The notes: a model not told the origin generated them from the letters alone. Positions 1 to 12,791 are shown, counted from the stretch's first letter. The stretch: DNA of 64,000 bases from Butyriboletus loyo (GCA_038093515.1 JBBPSI010000094.1:1-64000), one strand, 5' to 3'. Numbers and translations are program-made.

Positions 1-1
1 C

Positions 2-754
2 GTGGAAGGATCTCCTCCGCCACTACCTATTCCTGCGCCACCCACAAGAGATTCTCCTGCGACCACGTTGGTAGCAGACTCTTCCCGAGAAACAACTGGC
101 GAATCTCTGGAGTCCTTTCGGACCGATGTCGACGAGCCCCAGGTCGCTCGTCGACACTCCCCTCTACCGCCTAGAACTATGCGTCGCCAACCTCGCCAGA
201 CGCTTCTCCAGACTGGATCTATCCCGGGATCGGTCACCCTCACCGCCGCAGGAAGAAGGATCGCCAACAGGGCCTTCCGCTCCATCACCCCTCAGCCATC
301 CACTCGTCATGGTACCCCCGCCATCCAACTTATTCCCCATATCGCCTCCCCCGCCGACACCGCCGCCACAGCTGGTGGCTCTAACAGCTCTTCGTATGGA
401 CCCCCACCCCCCTACCTCCCCGGTAGGGGTACTCGTAATTCGCCTATCATCGTCGACGACAGATCCCCTGATCCCAGCCCAGGCACTGCTCGACCTCGCC
501 TCGTCCGCCCGCAACTTTGCTTCGAATGCGGCACCGTCGGCCACTTCCGTAGGGAGTGTCCCAACTACACGTGCCCCTTCTGCCACCGAATCGCCCCTGG
601 TCATATTCAGGAATTTTGCCCCGAACGTGTATGCGGCCTCTGCGGAGCCATTGGCCATATCGTCGCAAATTGTGCCTTTCGGGACGACGTCTGGGCGGAT
701 ATCAATCCCGATGACGCTTACGACTACGACGTCAACGAGGGGGAGTCTCAGTGA
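2..754 (+). CDS. Gag-like zinc-knuckle protein of an LTR retroelement (5' end outside window)
   Basis: The frame is open at the left edge, so the true start is not visible. The visible 250 residues are Pro/Ser/Thr-rich and disordered-looking for about 165 residues. They then carry three CCHC zinc knuckles: CFECGTVGHFRREC (CX2CX4HX4C), a spaced variant CX2CX6HX4C, and CGLCGAIGHIVANC. The tail is acidic (DDAYDYDVNEGES). Zinc knuckles of this kind bind nucleic acid and are typical of retroelement Gag. The stop lies about 37 bp before a polypurine tract and a 3' LTR, which ties the ORF to that element. No protease, reverse transcriptase or integrase lies between it and the LTR. A domesticated cellular CCHC protein is the alternative, but the LTR context favours Gag. 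Confidence 0.7.
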   Translation: MEGSPPPLPIPAPPTRDSPATTLVADSSRETTGESLESFRTDVDEPQVARRHSPLPPRTMRRQPRQTLLQTGSIPGSVTLTAAGRRIANRAFRSITPQPSTRHGTPAIQLIPHIASPADTAATAGGSNSSSYGPPPPYLPGRGTRNSPIIVDDRSPDPSPGTARPRLVRPQLCFECGTVGHFRRECPNYTCPFCHRIAPGHIQEFCPERVCGLCGAIGHIVANCAFRDDVWADINPDDAYDYDVNEGESQ

Positions 755-790
755 GGGGACCATTCAAGTTGTGGAGTCGGAGTCTCCACC

Positions 791-805
791 ATGGGAAGGG
801 GGTAA
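791..805 (+). promoter_or_regulatory. Polypurine tract next to a 3' LTR
   Basis: A purine-rich run (ATGGGAAGGGGGTAA) ends directly at the TGTTAC start of the LTR. This is the expected site and composition of the plus-strand primer of an LTR retrotransposon. It marks the following LTR as the 3' one. Confidence 0.6.
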
Positions 806-1231
806 TGTTACGGTAGTACTTTACTTTTTCTCTCCACTACCGTTAGGACTCTTACATTCGCCTAGCCTTCTGCTAGTTCCTGTTGAACGGTAACAACCGT
901 TCTTACTTAGTCATCTTCCCGCGCACGGACGCACTTTCTTTCATACTCCAGAACATTCTAGAGTATCATTTCCTCGTTTGTACTTTCGCTCTCGCGACCC
1001 AATTAGGGAGCATGGTCTGTGCGCAGACCTCAGTAGTATAAAGGTCTCTGTCTTTACACCCTGTGACGGTATCTAGTTCTACGCAGCTTTCTGCTAGCAA
1101 TTAGTTCATTACCAGACTCTTAGTGCGAGCACTAAGACATAGTCTGAGACTTCTCCAGAATCGTCTCCAGAGTCCAGAGGCCACTCCAGAGTGCCTCCTC
1201 GCTGTTCTGATTGTTAGCGCCCAGCGTAACA
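806..1231 (+). repeat. 3' long terminal repeat, about 426 bp
   Basis: The segment starts TGTTACGG and ends GCGTAACA, so its ends are the short inverted repeat TGTTAC/GTAACA with canonical TG..CA. A TATAAA lies near 1034, the expected place for an LTR promoter. A polypurine tract abuts its left end. The partner 5' LTR is outside the window, so target-site duplication cannot be tested. Confidence 0.7.
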
Positions 1232-1459
1232 ATCAGAAAGAAGAGAAGCGCAGCAGTGATTAACCACACAAGGCGTGGCGATCAAAAGGAAGAGAAGTAA
1301 ACAGAGATTAAATACATGTGTCATGACATCATAGAGTCTAGGCTTGGTCTAGGCCATGACATCATATGCTTAGTCAGCAGGAGATCACATGTAAGTTCCC
1401 ATGATCACATGTACTATGTCATGTGACCTTTGAAAGTGAAGTTTGATCGAAACAGCTAA
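1232..1459. other. Intergenic strip between LTR and Tc1 remnant
   Basis: No gene is seen. The strip holds short internal repeats around CATGACATCAT and GATCACATGTA. It probably belongs to transposon debris. Confidence 0.4.
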
Positions 1460-2052
1460 GTCCAAAGTTCAAAGTGTACAAACAAATGTTATGATTATAA
1501 CAGAAACTTGCTCCAAACTTGACTTTACCTTTAACCTCTCTAGCAGTTAGGCCCTCTCTCTTCTTTTTACACACATACACTCCTGTCCATCTGACCCAAT
1601 TCTATTTATTTTGGTCTCATCTGACCAAATAATCCTCTTCCAGTGCTTATTGATACTTGAGAGCAAAGGCAAATCATCTTTTTCTAAGGCTGATTGGAAG
1701 AAGACATTTCTTCTTCTTCATCACAGCCTTTAAATGCACCCTCCTTGAGGTCTTTTCTCACTGTATGTGAGGGCATGGGAGGTTCAGTGATGGAACTGAT
1801 GAAATTTGTAGCCTGGACTGCATTTTTAGCCTTGCCAGTAATGATTTGCTGGACAATAGCACATTTGTTGATAGGAGTAAGCTTAGAAGGACAGTCAGCA
1901 TGAAGGTTCTCCTTGTCAGGTTGGATCTCTTGGAGTACCCTAGCCACAGTAGACTTCCCTAGGCCAGTCTGGGAGGCAATCTTCCTAGTTGAAAGGCCAA
2001 GAGAGGAGAGAGAGATAATATTTTGTCTTAGAGAGGTTGAAATGGATTTCAT
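1460..2052 (-). pseudogene. Broken Tc1/mariner transposase
   Basis: Reading right to left, the first part of about 100 residues is a Tc1-type paired helix-turn-helix DNA-binding region with LSSLGLSTRKIASQTGLGKS. It is followed by frameshifted or stopped sequence. Then comes a recognisable start of the DDE catalytic domain: HWKRIIWSDETKINRIGSDG at about 1600-1660, containing the first catalytic Asp. Homology fades after KVKFGAS near 1520, so the second and third catalytic residues are missing. In-frame stops (after SSNQP near 1684) and frame changes show it is dead. The intact enzyme would cut and paste a Tc1 element at TA sites. Local AT-richness contrasts with neighbouring host genes. Confidence 0.8.
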
Positions 2053-2202
2053 GGTGATGGTGAGAAAATAAACATAGGAGGATGGGGTTTTTATATGTTG
2101 GCTGACACTCAGTTACATAAAGGTGACATAATAGGACCCTTGATGGATGTATGTAATGATATTACAGCATCTAAGGTCTAATATATGTGATCAAAACTTA
2201 AA

Positions 2203-2412
2203 GTCAAAAAACTGTCCGCATGACCTGTCATTTTAAAATAGCTGACATTCCATCAAACCTTATCCATATTACCTGATTACTGGGCCAATAGAATGCCAAG
2301 AGTGGGTACCTTATTTCATACACCCACTGCCTAGGGTTAGGATCAGGGGTTATTGTGTTGAGTGATATTTAATGTAAAACATGCAAACATGTGGACAGTT
2401 TTTTGAGCCACT
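2203..2412. mobile_element. Tc1 end with an inverted repeat pair (MITE-like)
   Basis: A 20-bp motif at 2203-2222 recurs inverted at 2389-2408 with 18 of 20 bases matching; the core is TCAAAAAACTGTCC. The right end (GAGCCACTATATAG) looks like a Tc1-type terminus next to a TA target. The pair may be terminal repeats of a short nested element, or subterminal repeats of the Tc1 copy whose transposase starts at 2052. Confidence 0.5.
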
Positions 2413-3182
2413 ATATAGTACAAGGAGATGCACATGGACCAAGAATGAAAAAGGAAAGGTGGCTATCATACAATATGGAAGAGAATTGCCATTGGGCAAA
2501 GGGAAGTTGTACAATAAAAGGTCATGGAATATTCCATGTAACTACCTTGAATAGGAAATGACAAATTGAGAGTTGGATCTTGTTGTCTAAGAAGGAGGCA
2601 AGATCTGAGTTGGATCAGCTAATGGATAAGCTATCATGAGATATGCTTAAGTGACAAGGTAAAAAGAAATGAATCATAACAAGAATGAGCACTTTTGAAC
2701 ATTCAATCATAAGAAAGTCCTAGATATGGTAGACTTGGGCCTAATGGTCATTTCTAACATCATCCAATATTATCATCTCAGTGCATCTCAGAATTTGGCA
2801 ATTGTTGTGATGTGCAACACCCGTACTACGACCCTTACCTGCGGTGTGTAGCATTGAACAAGTCTACTGTGATCAGATCATCTGTGGTGATTTGGCAGTT
2901 GAATATGACCATATTGGCCCGGGAGACCATGGAGCAAAATTACGGTATGCAGGAGATGATAATGGTAAGCAAGTTGCGATAGGTTGAAAAGTGTTGCAAA
3001 TAGCTCTTCTAAATTCGAGGACATGAACCGTAGAGAGTAGGACTACATTCATAAATAAGACGTACAAGAACTTTCCAACAACCAGCAGTATAACCATCAA
3101 TTAATCAGACTCAAGCCCTAGTCCATCATCATTGCATGCTAGTAGTCTTTTACATTCTGGACTCTAGTATTATTCCGAATCG
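2413..3182. other. AT-rich interval with no supportable gene
   Basis: Nothing codes convincingly here. The right end, roughly 3,080-3,182, is the 3' flank of giant gene copy A. It still aligns with the 3' flank of copy C just after 63,366. Confidence 0.5.
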
Positions 3183-6100
3183 TCAATCACCCAAGCGTGA
3201 CTCGAGAGGTAAGGTGAAACCCACATCATCACAATCATGGAAATCGTCTTCAGAAAGTAGCCGTCCATCGAGGAGTTTCCCCATGTGTGTCAGTGCAAAG
3301 CGCATTCCTTTCCTGCGAAAGCCCATCAATGCCCTCACCGAAGCCGTAGGCGAACGTTGAAATGAGTGCACGGTCTGCAAATGCCTTGGCCGATTCTTGG
3401 GTGAGATGAACCCGTCAGACCCGACCTCGATGCCCTCTCCGCCTTGCAAGTCCCTTGCATACACACAAAGGAAGCGACACAATCGGATGTACGTCTCGTA
3501 GTCCTTCAGGTATAGCTGCCCAGCAAACACGTTCAACTGATCTATAAGAGGCCAAGGACAAGTCCAGCCGGTGGGGACGGTGGGGATGCTGCAAAAGGCA
3601 AGGTCGTCGCATGGTCTCATGGACTTGATGATGCGGGGTGTGTACACATGGAGGTGAACTTTGTCGCTGGACCTGATATACGGCATCAAGTGGTTGGCTT
3701 CGTAAGGGCTCAAAATCACAAGCACGTCGTCGCAGTCTCTTTTCCCAGAAACAACCCAGTGGACAGGGCGCAAGTACTCGTCTAACTTTCCTGACGAGTT
3801 GACGGTCTTCTGAAAGTCCGTCGTTGCCAGCACAAATGAACTCCAAACGTGCGCCTCTTTGGTAGCTGCGGAAGTGTCATCGAGTGTCTCGAAAGCTGGA
3901 TGGAAGGCATTGGTATTGGTAGGAACGACGCCTGTCTTTACAAAGGTAGCGACATCTTGATGGAGTGAATGGTTCGCTGGGGGCACTCTCGGCGGCCGTT
4001 CCACTTGTCGTTCACGTTCAGCTTCATGGATAACCTCTCGCTCTTGTTCTTCGTCCATTCTCACATCGCGGAGCGACAAAACACCGAGCTGGATGCAACG
4101 TTCGCGAATGTTCGAAGCGGCTAACGAAACAGAATTCTGAGAAGCTTTGTGGGGCCCATAGATATCTTCCAACTTCTTGGCTTCTGGCTGGAGCCACTTT
4201 TCCGAAAGTACTTTCGGAGACAGCTGGTCTTTGCAGAAACTGGTCCAAGCGACATATCGGGACGTATGATCCATCCCTTGCTGGGCCCAATGGGGTGCCC
4301 GCTGCTGAATATCGTCGCATGTCTCACGTATAGCCCAGTGTAGGATGTCCATGGTGTCGATAACGTCCAGAGAGTCTTTGTCTTTGCCAGCCACAGAGCG
4401 GATACCCCGATCAACTTCAAGGGGCGCGAAAAACATGATGGAATGTCCGTGGCCCAGCTTCCGCATGCGCATGCAACCTATGAGCGGCCTATGATTAGAT
4501 TAGTGGAACGAACTAGCGCAAGCTGTACATACCTTGCGCCAAGCGATCCTTGGTGACCTTCGGACCCAGTGTGACGGCAGCTCGAAATCCGCTCGGAAAC
4601 TTGATGTCTGTACCACGTGTATGGGCATCATCGAGATATACCACACATTGGTCTAACTGCTGCGCGAATGGTGACGATACCAAAAGTTGTGTACTTCCGT
4701 CTCTCGTGCGCACCGTCAACTCGTCGTCTTCGTTGAAATAGATGGCAGCAGATGCATCATCATTAATTTCCAACCATACTTCGGCCAGTTCATGGTTTTT
4801 AAGATCAAGCATTTGAGCACCGACGTCCAATAGGACCCGTATGTCGGGCTTCTGAGTAGCCAGGATCTCGAGCAACTCGCGTGTGGTTCTCCGCTCGCCG
4901 TTCTCTTTGCTCATGCACATATAGTACTTGTTCTCCGGCTGTAGAAGATATGATAGAACCTTCGCGTTCGTCCCTCGTTGATGATCGGGGTCATGTTGAG
5001 TAATGTGCAGCGGTAGTAGATATTGACCGTCATTCGTTCCCGAAAATCCTGATACATGGCTGAGCCTGCGAGCTCGGCAATCGAATAAGTTTATCCTCGA
5101 CTTACCAGTCAGTACACGCTCTTTCCTCTCTGCCAAGTCCCAACCCGAACACGACAGTTTTAAAGGGAACTCTTTGGCTTCTTTCGGGAACACCACACTC
5201 GCAAGGTAAAAATTGATTGTTGCCCGATTCCGCGAGAATAGAGGAACCACGAACTCATTCCATTGTTCGGATGACTTGAAGTTGACAGCACTAAGGGACC
5301 GCAGATTTTCTGGCACAGCAGGGCAGTCTCGAACCCAGAGATCATAATCCAAGGATGGGTCATCATGTTTGAGCAAGATTTCAAACGAAATTCTCAGCTG
5401 TTCGTCGTCTAGACCGCCATAGTAATAGGATAGGCATGTGAGGATGACGGCAACGTCCGGATGGCCAAACTCGGCTCTTTGTGCTGGCATGTCTTTTGCT
5501 CGATATGGGACTGCAAGCATGGTACGCGTTAGGGCAAGGCCATAGTCTACCCGCCATCGTCGTTCTCTGAAAGCGAACAGAAGAATGCCGGTAGCCAAGA
5601 GGCCACGCAGCAGTAGCACACCGCCCCAGAGAGGAGTTTGCCCAGAGTACTCCTTCACTAACTGGACGTTTTCGGGAGGGACGTCCGCGCACGATATGAA
5701 GCTGTGGATCGCGTCCTTGAGGCCCGAGCGGAGCTGTCGAAAGCTGAAGTTCGGAAGCAGACCATCGATAACATCTTGCATTATCCACGAGATTAACTGT
5801 TTGCCAGCGTCTGCGTGCAGAATGCGGAGATGGGGGAATGATCCAGACGGACCACGCTCGTACTCTACTCCAAGCGGGAAACGGTCTCGAAGGGAAGAAG
5901 CATGTTTACTAACGAGGCTCAGAACTTGTTGCGTGGTGGTCCATCGATCGGGGAAGCCTTCCATATGCTGTTGAAGGCCGATGGTGTATACCAACTGATA
6001 CCGAACGTGAAGGATTTCGTCGCTCTCGTCCAAAATATCTCGTGAGCAAGAGTGAAGCCACTTCTGAAGCTTCAGTAACAGGCTTCCCAGTTGACGATCT

Positions 6101-9100
6101 GATGCCTGTGGCAGTTGCTTCTCCACACTCACCAACCTGAGCGACAAGACGTGCTCCGGCTGGACGACCAAAACCCCGCGCTCCTTCATGCATTCCGACA
6201 TAAGGTTATGAAGGGCGGCCAATTTTTGACCATCAACGTCGAGGGAACGAGAGAATGGGATGAAGTATATCCGCCTATTGACCAGTCCACCAAGGCGATC
6301 CGCGAGAAGGTGGAACATCTGCGCCGTCAACGCTTTTGGGACAATGATGCGGACGAGTTGATGGCCATCGGCAAGAACAGCAGCAATGATAGGTACGATG
6401 ACAGAAGACTTCCCCTCGCCCATATTGAGTTGCATGGCCGTATTGTCACCCGAGTGTGGAGTTATCATCTCGCGGGCAACATCGGCTTGAACACGACGAA
6501 CCAAAAAATTTCCTTGCAGCTGCAGTGAGCGAAGGACTCGGAGTCAGCGGTATACATATCCATGACACGGGGAACACACCTGAATTAGCAGCCAGTCTGG
6601 GTGCGACTCGGCGTTCCAACCATCACATCCTTCGTTCTGTAGTTCCCCGCGGAGCGCTTCATGAAGGTGATCGAGGCGGAGTTGAAGCAATCTTCGAGCA
6701 CGCTGTAGTTCGAGTGCGAGCCGAGTCAGTCTGATGAGACATTTCTTCCAATCCTCGGAGAGTACAATTGGTGAATCAGACGCGAGGGACCGAAAAAGTG
6801 CATATGGGGTGACGCGTGGCCATTGACCCGACTGCTCGAGAGCTTCTTCGCTGTGGCTTCTCGGGCCCAGATGCTGCTTCAGATGGTGAAGAGCCGTGTT
6901 GTAGCTGGCCCTGCACCGATCAAAGTGTGCCAAAAGTGTCAGAGTAGATGGTAGCTTTGTTGCTCCGCCAGCTACAAGGGACATCTCGGTTCGAAAGCAT
7001 TTTGCACTGGTGCAGAGTGCCGAGACGTATCGTCGCTGAAATGGATTTACTGCGCTCTCCTCAGTTGTAGCAACGAGCTGGTACAACGGGGCGGGACAAG
7101 AGAGCGAGGGATTCTCAATGTCAGCAGTGTATCGAGGCAATCTATCATGTGTTTGTAACAGCGGTGCGGATCGGGCGAATAACTGGTGCACCGCGAATGA
7201 CCATGGGACGCAAGGGGGAATACTTTGTGAGGGATGAAATGAGTATTGATGGATGGGGGTTGGGGTGACCTGGAAATGTACGTTATTCAAAATCTTCTGA
7301 ACACGAGCGAGGTGCTCTTTGAGCTTGAGATTGCGATAACGGGTGTAGAAGTGGCTCCGAACATTGGTTGTCAAACGTTCCACATTATATAAACCCGGGT
7401 TGAGTGAGCACGATGGGGGAGTCTCGCATGGCCAAGAGTCCAACAACCATTGAACTGTTGAGCTGATGTCCAAGTTTCGTCTGTCGTTATACATCTTGAG
7501 TTGACGCCTTCGCAAGTTGTTGTAACTTTCGTCGATTGCTGCCTGTGTCGTTCTTTCAGGGCTACGTTCGAAGGAGTGGGCACAGTCGGAAATATAACTA
7601 TGCAGGGTGGTCGAGCAGAGACAATATCCTTGAGAGGGGTTGTAAGAATCATAGTCTGGTGGATTCTCCAGACGAAAGTGTGAATCCACCGCAAAGGCTA
7701 CGAACATGGGGACCAAATTGGTATGTTGCGAAGAGCCATACGCCATGGCGGGAAGTGAGAACAGTAGCTGAAACCATTTTCCTTCCTCGCTCCCTCGCAA
7801 GAGATCGTATGCCTTGAGCCAAATCGATGGAACATTTGGCGCCAACCACGATCTGTCGTATTGGAGAGACAAAGTAGTATCCCTGGACACGGTTCCAGTC
7901 CATGATTTCATCATGTTCAGTATATCATATGAAGGGGCTGAACCGGCGGTTTGCCGATGCACGACAGTTGCCGCGGTATAAGTGCGATGCTCTCCCGAGC
8001 CAACCTCCACCAGGTCTCTTGAGGGATACCGGACATCGAAACTTCCCCGGGAAGGCTGCCTAGACAACTCGGATGGGAGTAGATACGCAGCTCGTCGCGC
8101 GTTGCGCTCTAGTAGGTGACCGTCATGAGATGGAAATTCTTGAAAGAGAGCGCTCGACTGGCTGTCATGGAATAATTGCACTCTTTCGTAGTGTTCCTTG
8201 ATTGCTTTGGAAGCGAGGTACAACTCGTGATACTGAGAATTTACCGGGAGGTTGACCCACTCCACCTTCTGCATACGCTGGAGGTGTTTCGGATACCAGG
8301 TGCGTGACGGACATATGGATGCGATCAACCTTAAGAGCTCCGCGTCGCGAGAACCAAACCTGATGATCGACCAGCAACTGGCCGACCGGAGTATAGACAA
8401 AGCTTCCTCCGTACCCGACCTCCCTGTAAGCGGATCGGTGCTGCATCCGCTGGTCAGGGCGTGCAGGTAAGCACCGTACAGTTTGTTTGTCAAACTGGCA
8501 TTACCAGTCAAGCAGCCTAGGTCGGTATCAATTCTATAGGTCTGGTACGTGACCCGCCGAAGAGCAGGGCCACGTGTATCGATCTCGATGCGAACGTGAT
8601 GACCATCCACCTGGAATGAAACCGCGCCCTCGGGTATGAAGACACACCGTGAAACAAGTTCGTCGACGTTGACATTGTCTCTGAGCTTTGGCCGAAGCAC
8701 AAGCCGATTGACTAACCCGAACAAAGTTCCAATAGACTGGTTTTCGTCGTAAACCATGCCCCGGATGTTGCGAGATTGCAGGTCCCCATCCTCATCGACG
8801 CGAAAGGATAGGCGATAGCGGGGTAGGGAGACGGACAGCTGCCATGATGATGAAGGCTGGTCGAAGTGGGTCGGGGACACGGTGACAAGGAAGTTCTGGG
8901 GAGAGTCCAGTGGCTTCAAGAGACCGGATACCATGGCGCAAGAATGGCTTCGAATGTCTACAAGCAGTTCGCGGCCTTTGTGCATGCGATATTGCCCAGG
9001 AACACAATCCATCTTCCAGTTCTCCGACGAGCCCTCCCAAAGCTTGTCGAGAGGGCGAATCTCCATGACGGATGTAGAGAGGTTTAACCAATGAGCATAT

Positions 9101-12100
9101 CCCTCAATCAATACATCCGGAATATCACCCTTCAACTTTTCTTGGGGGATGAGCTCGATGATTTCCAGGCCAGCAAATGCTTGTATCACGAGATCGGAGC
9201 TGTTGTTTCTGAGAGAAAAGTACACCTGGACATACCATCTGAGCTCCCAAGATTATACCCTACGCCTCCGAAACTGCGCTTACCTGGTGACCGCAGATCA
9301 TGCTGCGTGTCGAGTAATCCATCCCTGCGAGGTCACTTGGTAAGACCTCAAGCACTTGCTACACAAGTAGTCAATAACCTGCATTATATCGAGCATAGCG
9401 CAACATACCTCGCCAAAGATTAAGTTGTAGAGCGGATGCTGCAGAATTTTGTTCGGCAATCTCCCGAGTGGTTTCCCATTGACCAAAAGTGATCCATCAA
9501 GTAAATTAAGATACACCATTTGCGGACACTGGTCAGCTGTTGCTGCGGTCGTGCATGAGAACCAGCGTGACTTCGGACTCTGCAATGGGGTCCACTTCGA
9601 ACCCGGACGGTAGTGGGTCCAAACTCTGCCAACCGCAAGGTCGATACCTTCATCGCTGGAGTCTGCCTGAATAACGTCACTCACGACACTCTCAAGAGCC
9701 AGAGCGACGCGGCGATCTCGGTCAAGGAGGAGTTGCGAATATACGGGGAGGCAAGAGACCTTGCTGGGTGTGTGTTCATGAATTAACACAGCGCAAGAAA
9801 GCAGGACCTCGATGTCTTCTGGTGAATGGAGGAGCCTCCGGACCAAAGCGGGGTCAATGTCGAACGTGCCTCGACAAATGGCGGCAGCGTCACGCAAAAA
9901 CCCACGCAACTCTTCGTCTCCTGGTGTTTTCGCGAGCTTCACCGATAGCTCTTGTACCCAAGAGAATACTTTGCCACGTGCAGTACGAAGAAGCCCCAGC
10001 GCGTTTTGTATGACAGTTTCATCAGGGCTCGACGCAAGTACACGACGGGCCAAGAACGAGATGGTATCCATTGTCACTGTTTCCAACCAATTTGCTTCGA
10101 CATCACGGAGCAGGCTCTCCAACTCTCCTAGAAGCATATAGCAAAATGAGGGCTCCCGGATCTCCTGATGCCACGTCCACCCTGACTTTGCAATCGGTCC
10201 AAGTTGAGAAGCTGCCTGAGCCAAGAGCAAATGGACTTCGTGACAATGGAAACTCAACGATCGAGCTCGAAGCTCTCGCAAGATGTTGAGCCATTGAAGC
10301 ATGCCGCCACTGCGCAGGTGTCCAAATGCCATGTATTCATGGATGGAAAGGTCCTTGTGGCAGTCGGTTTGGTTTGCCACGACTTCGTTCGACGTGTGGG
10401 AAGTGGTATCAACATACTTCTGCAGCTTCTGGTATGATCCGCTTTGAAGCTGGTACGTGCAGTACTTGCTGATGCTGGCACGACCAAATGCACCCGAGAC
10501 AGGAACACACACATGGCTATCAAAGCCATAGTATGTCAACCCATTGTCGACACAGACCTGTCCCTGCGTAGTGGGAATTGACCTTTTCTTATAATGCGTG
10601 ACAACGAATGGTTTAGTGTCGGAAGCGAGTGAGATCCGCGATCTCGGATGCTGAACAAGGTAGGACTGGAGCGCAGAATACCCGCCGAGCTTGATATAAG
10701 GTTTTTTTTGCTTGATGGATGGGGAACAGAGATCGACCAAGAGATTGAATGTGGCAGTGCGCCACATGTTGAAAGAAACTGGACAATCTAATTCAAACAC
10801 AACGACCTCGGCGAGGAGCTGCACGGCGGGCAACGGCCACTCGTGAACAGATATCTTCATGTTCCCAAGTACTTTTTCAAGATTGCACTTTATGCAGTAG
10901 TTGACATGGTATTCGAAGCCATCTCGATTAAAGGCGAACTCGTGATCCAGGTTAGCAGCTTGCCGTTGAAGATCGGCACGACGAGCGTTCTCTCGCTCGA
11001 GTTCAGCAACCTTTTCACGAACTTCGCGCCGTGCTTTTTCCTCGATTCGAGTCTTGAGGCGCTGATGATGCGAAGAGCTTCTGTAGAAACGGACGGCGAA
11101 ACTGTTTGCCGTGATTGTCGTAGAGAAAACCGACCCTTGAGTTTGTGACCGGGAGTGACGACGCGAGAGGTATTGGTGTGCACGGCGGAGACGACGGAGG
11201 TTGCCAGTCTTGCACAGTAACAGAACCTCTAGAAGACTTGTGGGGACCTCCGGAGAGTACTCTGCGAGCATGGGGATTTCCTTGATAGCTAGTTTGTCCA
11301 GTGCAGCCCAAAACTCGATCGTGGTCAACAGCATGACTGACAGCAATTCTGGCTTGTTCGCGTACGTTTTCAGCGCACTCGACGAGTATTTATTTGCCAG
11401 TATCTCCAATTTCACGCAAGCTTCGTCATTGTTTGTGATCCCATTAATCCAGGTGTCAATATCCTGCTCAACCGCCCGCTCGACATCAAAAAGGGTGACG
11501 TGGGGTTCAGCACGATATGCCTTCTCGAAAAAGACCCCGTCAGAAGAAAGAAAATCATCAAGAGTGCCTCTTGGACGATGTTCGGGGTTAAAAGAGGTGT
11601 TTGGAGGATTGATGCTGTGATTCGTGAGGGCGTTGCGAAGGTAATCACTGCTACACAAGAGCGAGAGCTGAATGTCTCGGGTAAGGTCGAGCTGAGACGG
11701 GGCCCAGGCTGGGGATACACGCTGAGCAGCCTGCACCTGACCCCACCTCCTCTCAAGAGTCGATCGGAGGGAATTGCATGTCTCCAACGCAGTACGGGAG
11801 AGCCAGTCTGGCGCCGATAAACCCAGCTTCCGCAAGCGTCTGCTGATCTTGGCTGACATGGACTGGAGTAGATGATTGGGGAGGTCCGCACAGATCTTTT
11901 CCTGCGCAATGCGACACATGAAGAATAGCATGAATTCCTTGTAGTTACTACGCCTGGGAGTGGACCGATCCAGAGAGGTCTGAAGGGCAACCCTGATAAC
12001 CAGCCAGAGCGACGAGCGTCGCCACGGCAACTCCGAGTTGTTCCACACAACATCATCACCCACTCGTTTGCTAACCCGAATGATCTCGGCAGGGCCACCG

Positions 12101-12791
12101 ACACTTCTCAAGATGCCAGTAAGCAACTCGGTAATATAACGCGGATGGGTGGTGTCTCGGGTTTCGACAACAGTAGACTTGGCTTTTCGACTTTTTGGAG
12201 CGGCATCAAGGACATCGTTGTTCATGTGAACGAGGAAGTTCACTAGTTCGGAAAGAAAGTTCTTGTCCTGAAACACGACATTGGGGACCTCGATGGCTGG
12301 CCCGGGATACGAGCAGATGAGCTTTCCTTGTGTAGCCATCACATCCTCAGCCTTCGGGGACACCTCGAATGACTCGAAGATGGTGACATCTTTCTGCTTT
12401 CTGATGACGACCGCCGCATTTTGCGCACGGATAAGGAGTGCGCGAATATCTGCGGATTGTGAGTTTCTAGGATGCAGAGGAGGCTCGAAAGCTTACCTCC
12501 TACATTCATGCTTCTAAGCTGCGAAGTAGTCCTGGACCGGTCCAGGCTTTCAAACTGGACAGTATGCTGCAGGTTGTCCAACATTCCTGAGATGTGATGC
12601 CACTGAGGTAGGTTGGCATTGTCGACGCGATTACAGTAGATTTGTGCAACAGAGGCGATTGCTCCAGCTAGAGAACGATCGTTGCGGATGCTGTGGTCAT
12701 CCCCATCGGGAAGTTTAAGTGGCAAAAACACGTGGGTAACGATGTATTCCAGTGTACGAAAGTCCCCGTGGTCAAGGACAGAGTGAGACAT
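3183..12791 (-). CDS. Giant DUF3638-type protein, copy A (SecA-like motor motifs)
   Basis: Seven exons on the minus strand: 12791-12497, 12449-9409, 9358-9284, 9225-6580, 6519-5106, 5048-4533, 4477-3183. The introns are 47-60 bp, GT/AG, and the exon sum of 9,282 nt gives 3,093 aa with no internal stop. The start MSHSVLDHGD is shared with copy C. The N-terminal two thirds has a charged coiled coil around residue 570 (RREVREKVAELERENARR). The C-terminal third has QLNMGEGKSS (motif I-like), LDESDEIL (Walker B-like), HTRGTDIKF and QGCMRMRKLG, matching motifs of SF2/SecA ATPases in order. Fungal homologues are usually called ubiquitinyl hydrolase or DUF3638/DUF3645 proteins; I see no clear protease triad. 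The C terminus differs from copy C: it ends ESRLGD and lacks the CxxCxxC tail. TAH18 lies upstream on the same strand. Function is unknown. Confidence 0.85.
7536..8280 (-). repeat. Near-identical tract shared with copy C (58,195-58,945)
   Basis: Inside exon 4 this stretch is almost identical, in inverted orientation, to the matching part of copy C. I compared about 370 bp around 7,560-7,920 by eye and saw no certain difference. Flanks on both sides carry many substitutions. It marks a probable gene-conversion tract. Confidence 0.7.

Noticed and set aside
126..893. 255-codon plus-strand ORF overlapping the gag-like frame
   Set aside because: Pro/Ser-rich shadow frame; the overlapping frame carries the zinc knuckles, and this one runs into the LTR.
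11412..12104. 230-codon minus-strand ORF, with a 230-codon counterpart at 54,371-55,063
   Set aside because: Both are alternative frames of giant-gene exon 2. Their parallel conservation follows from conservation of the real frame; the composition is not protein-like.
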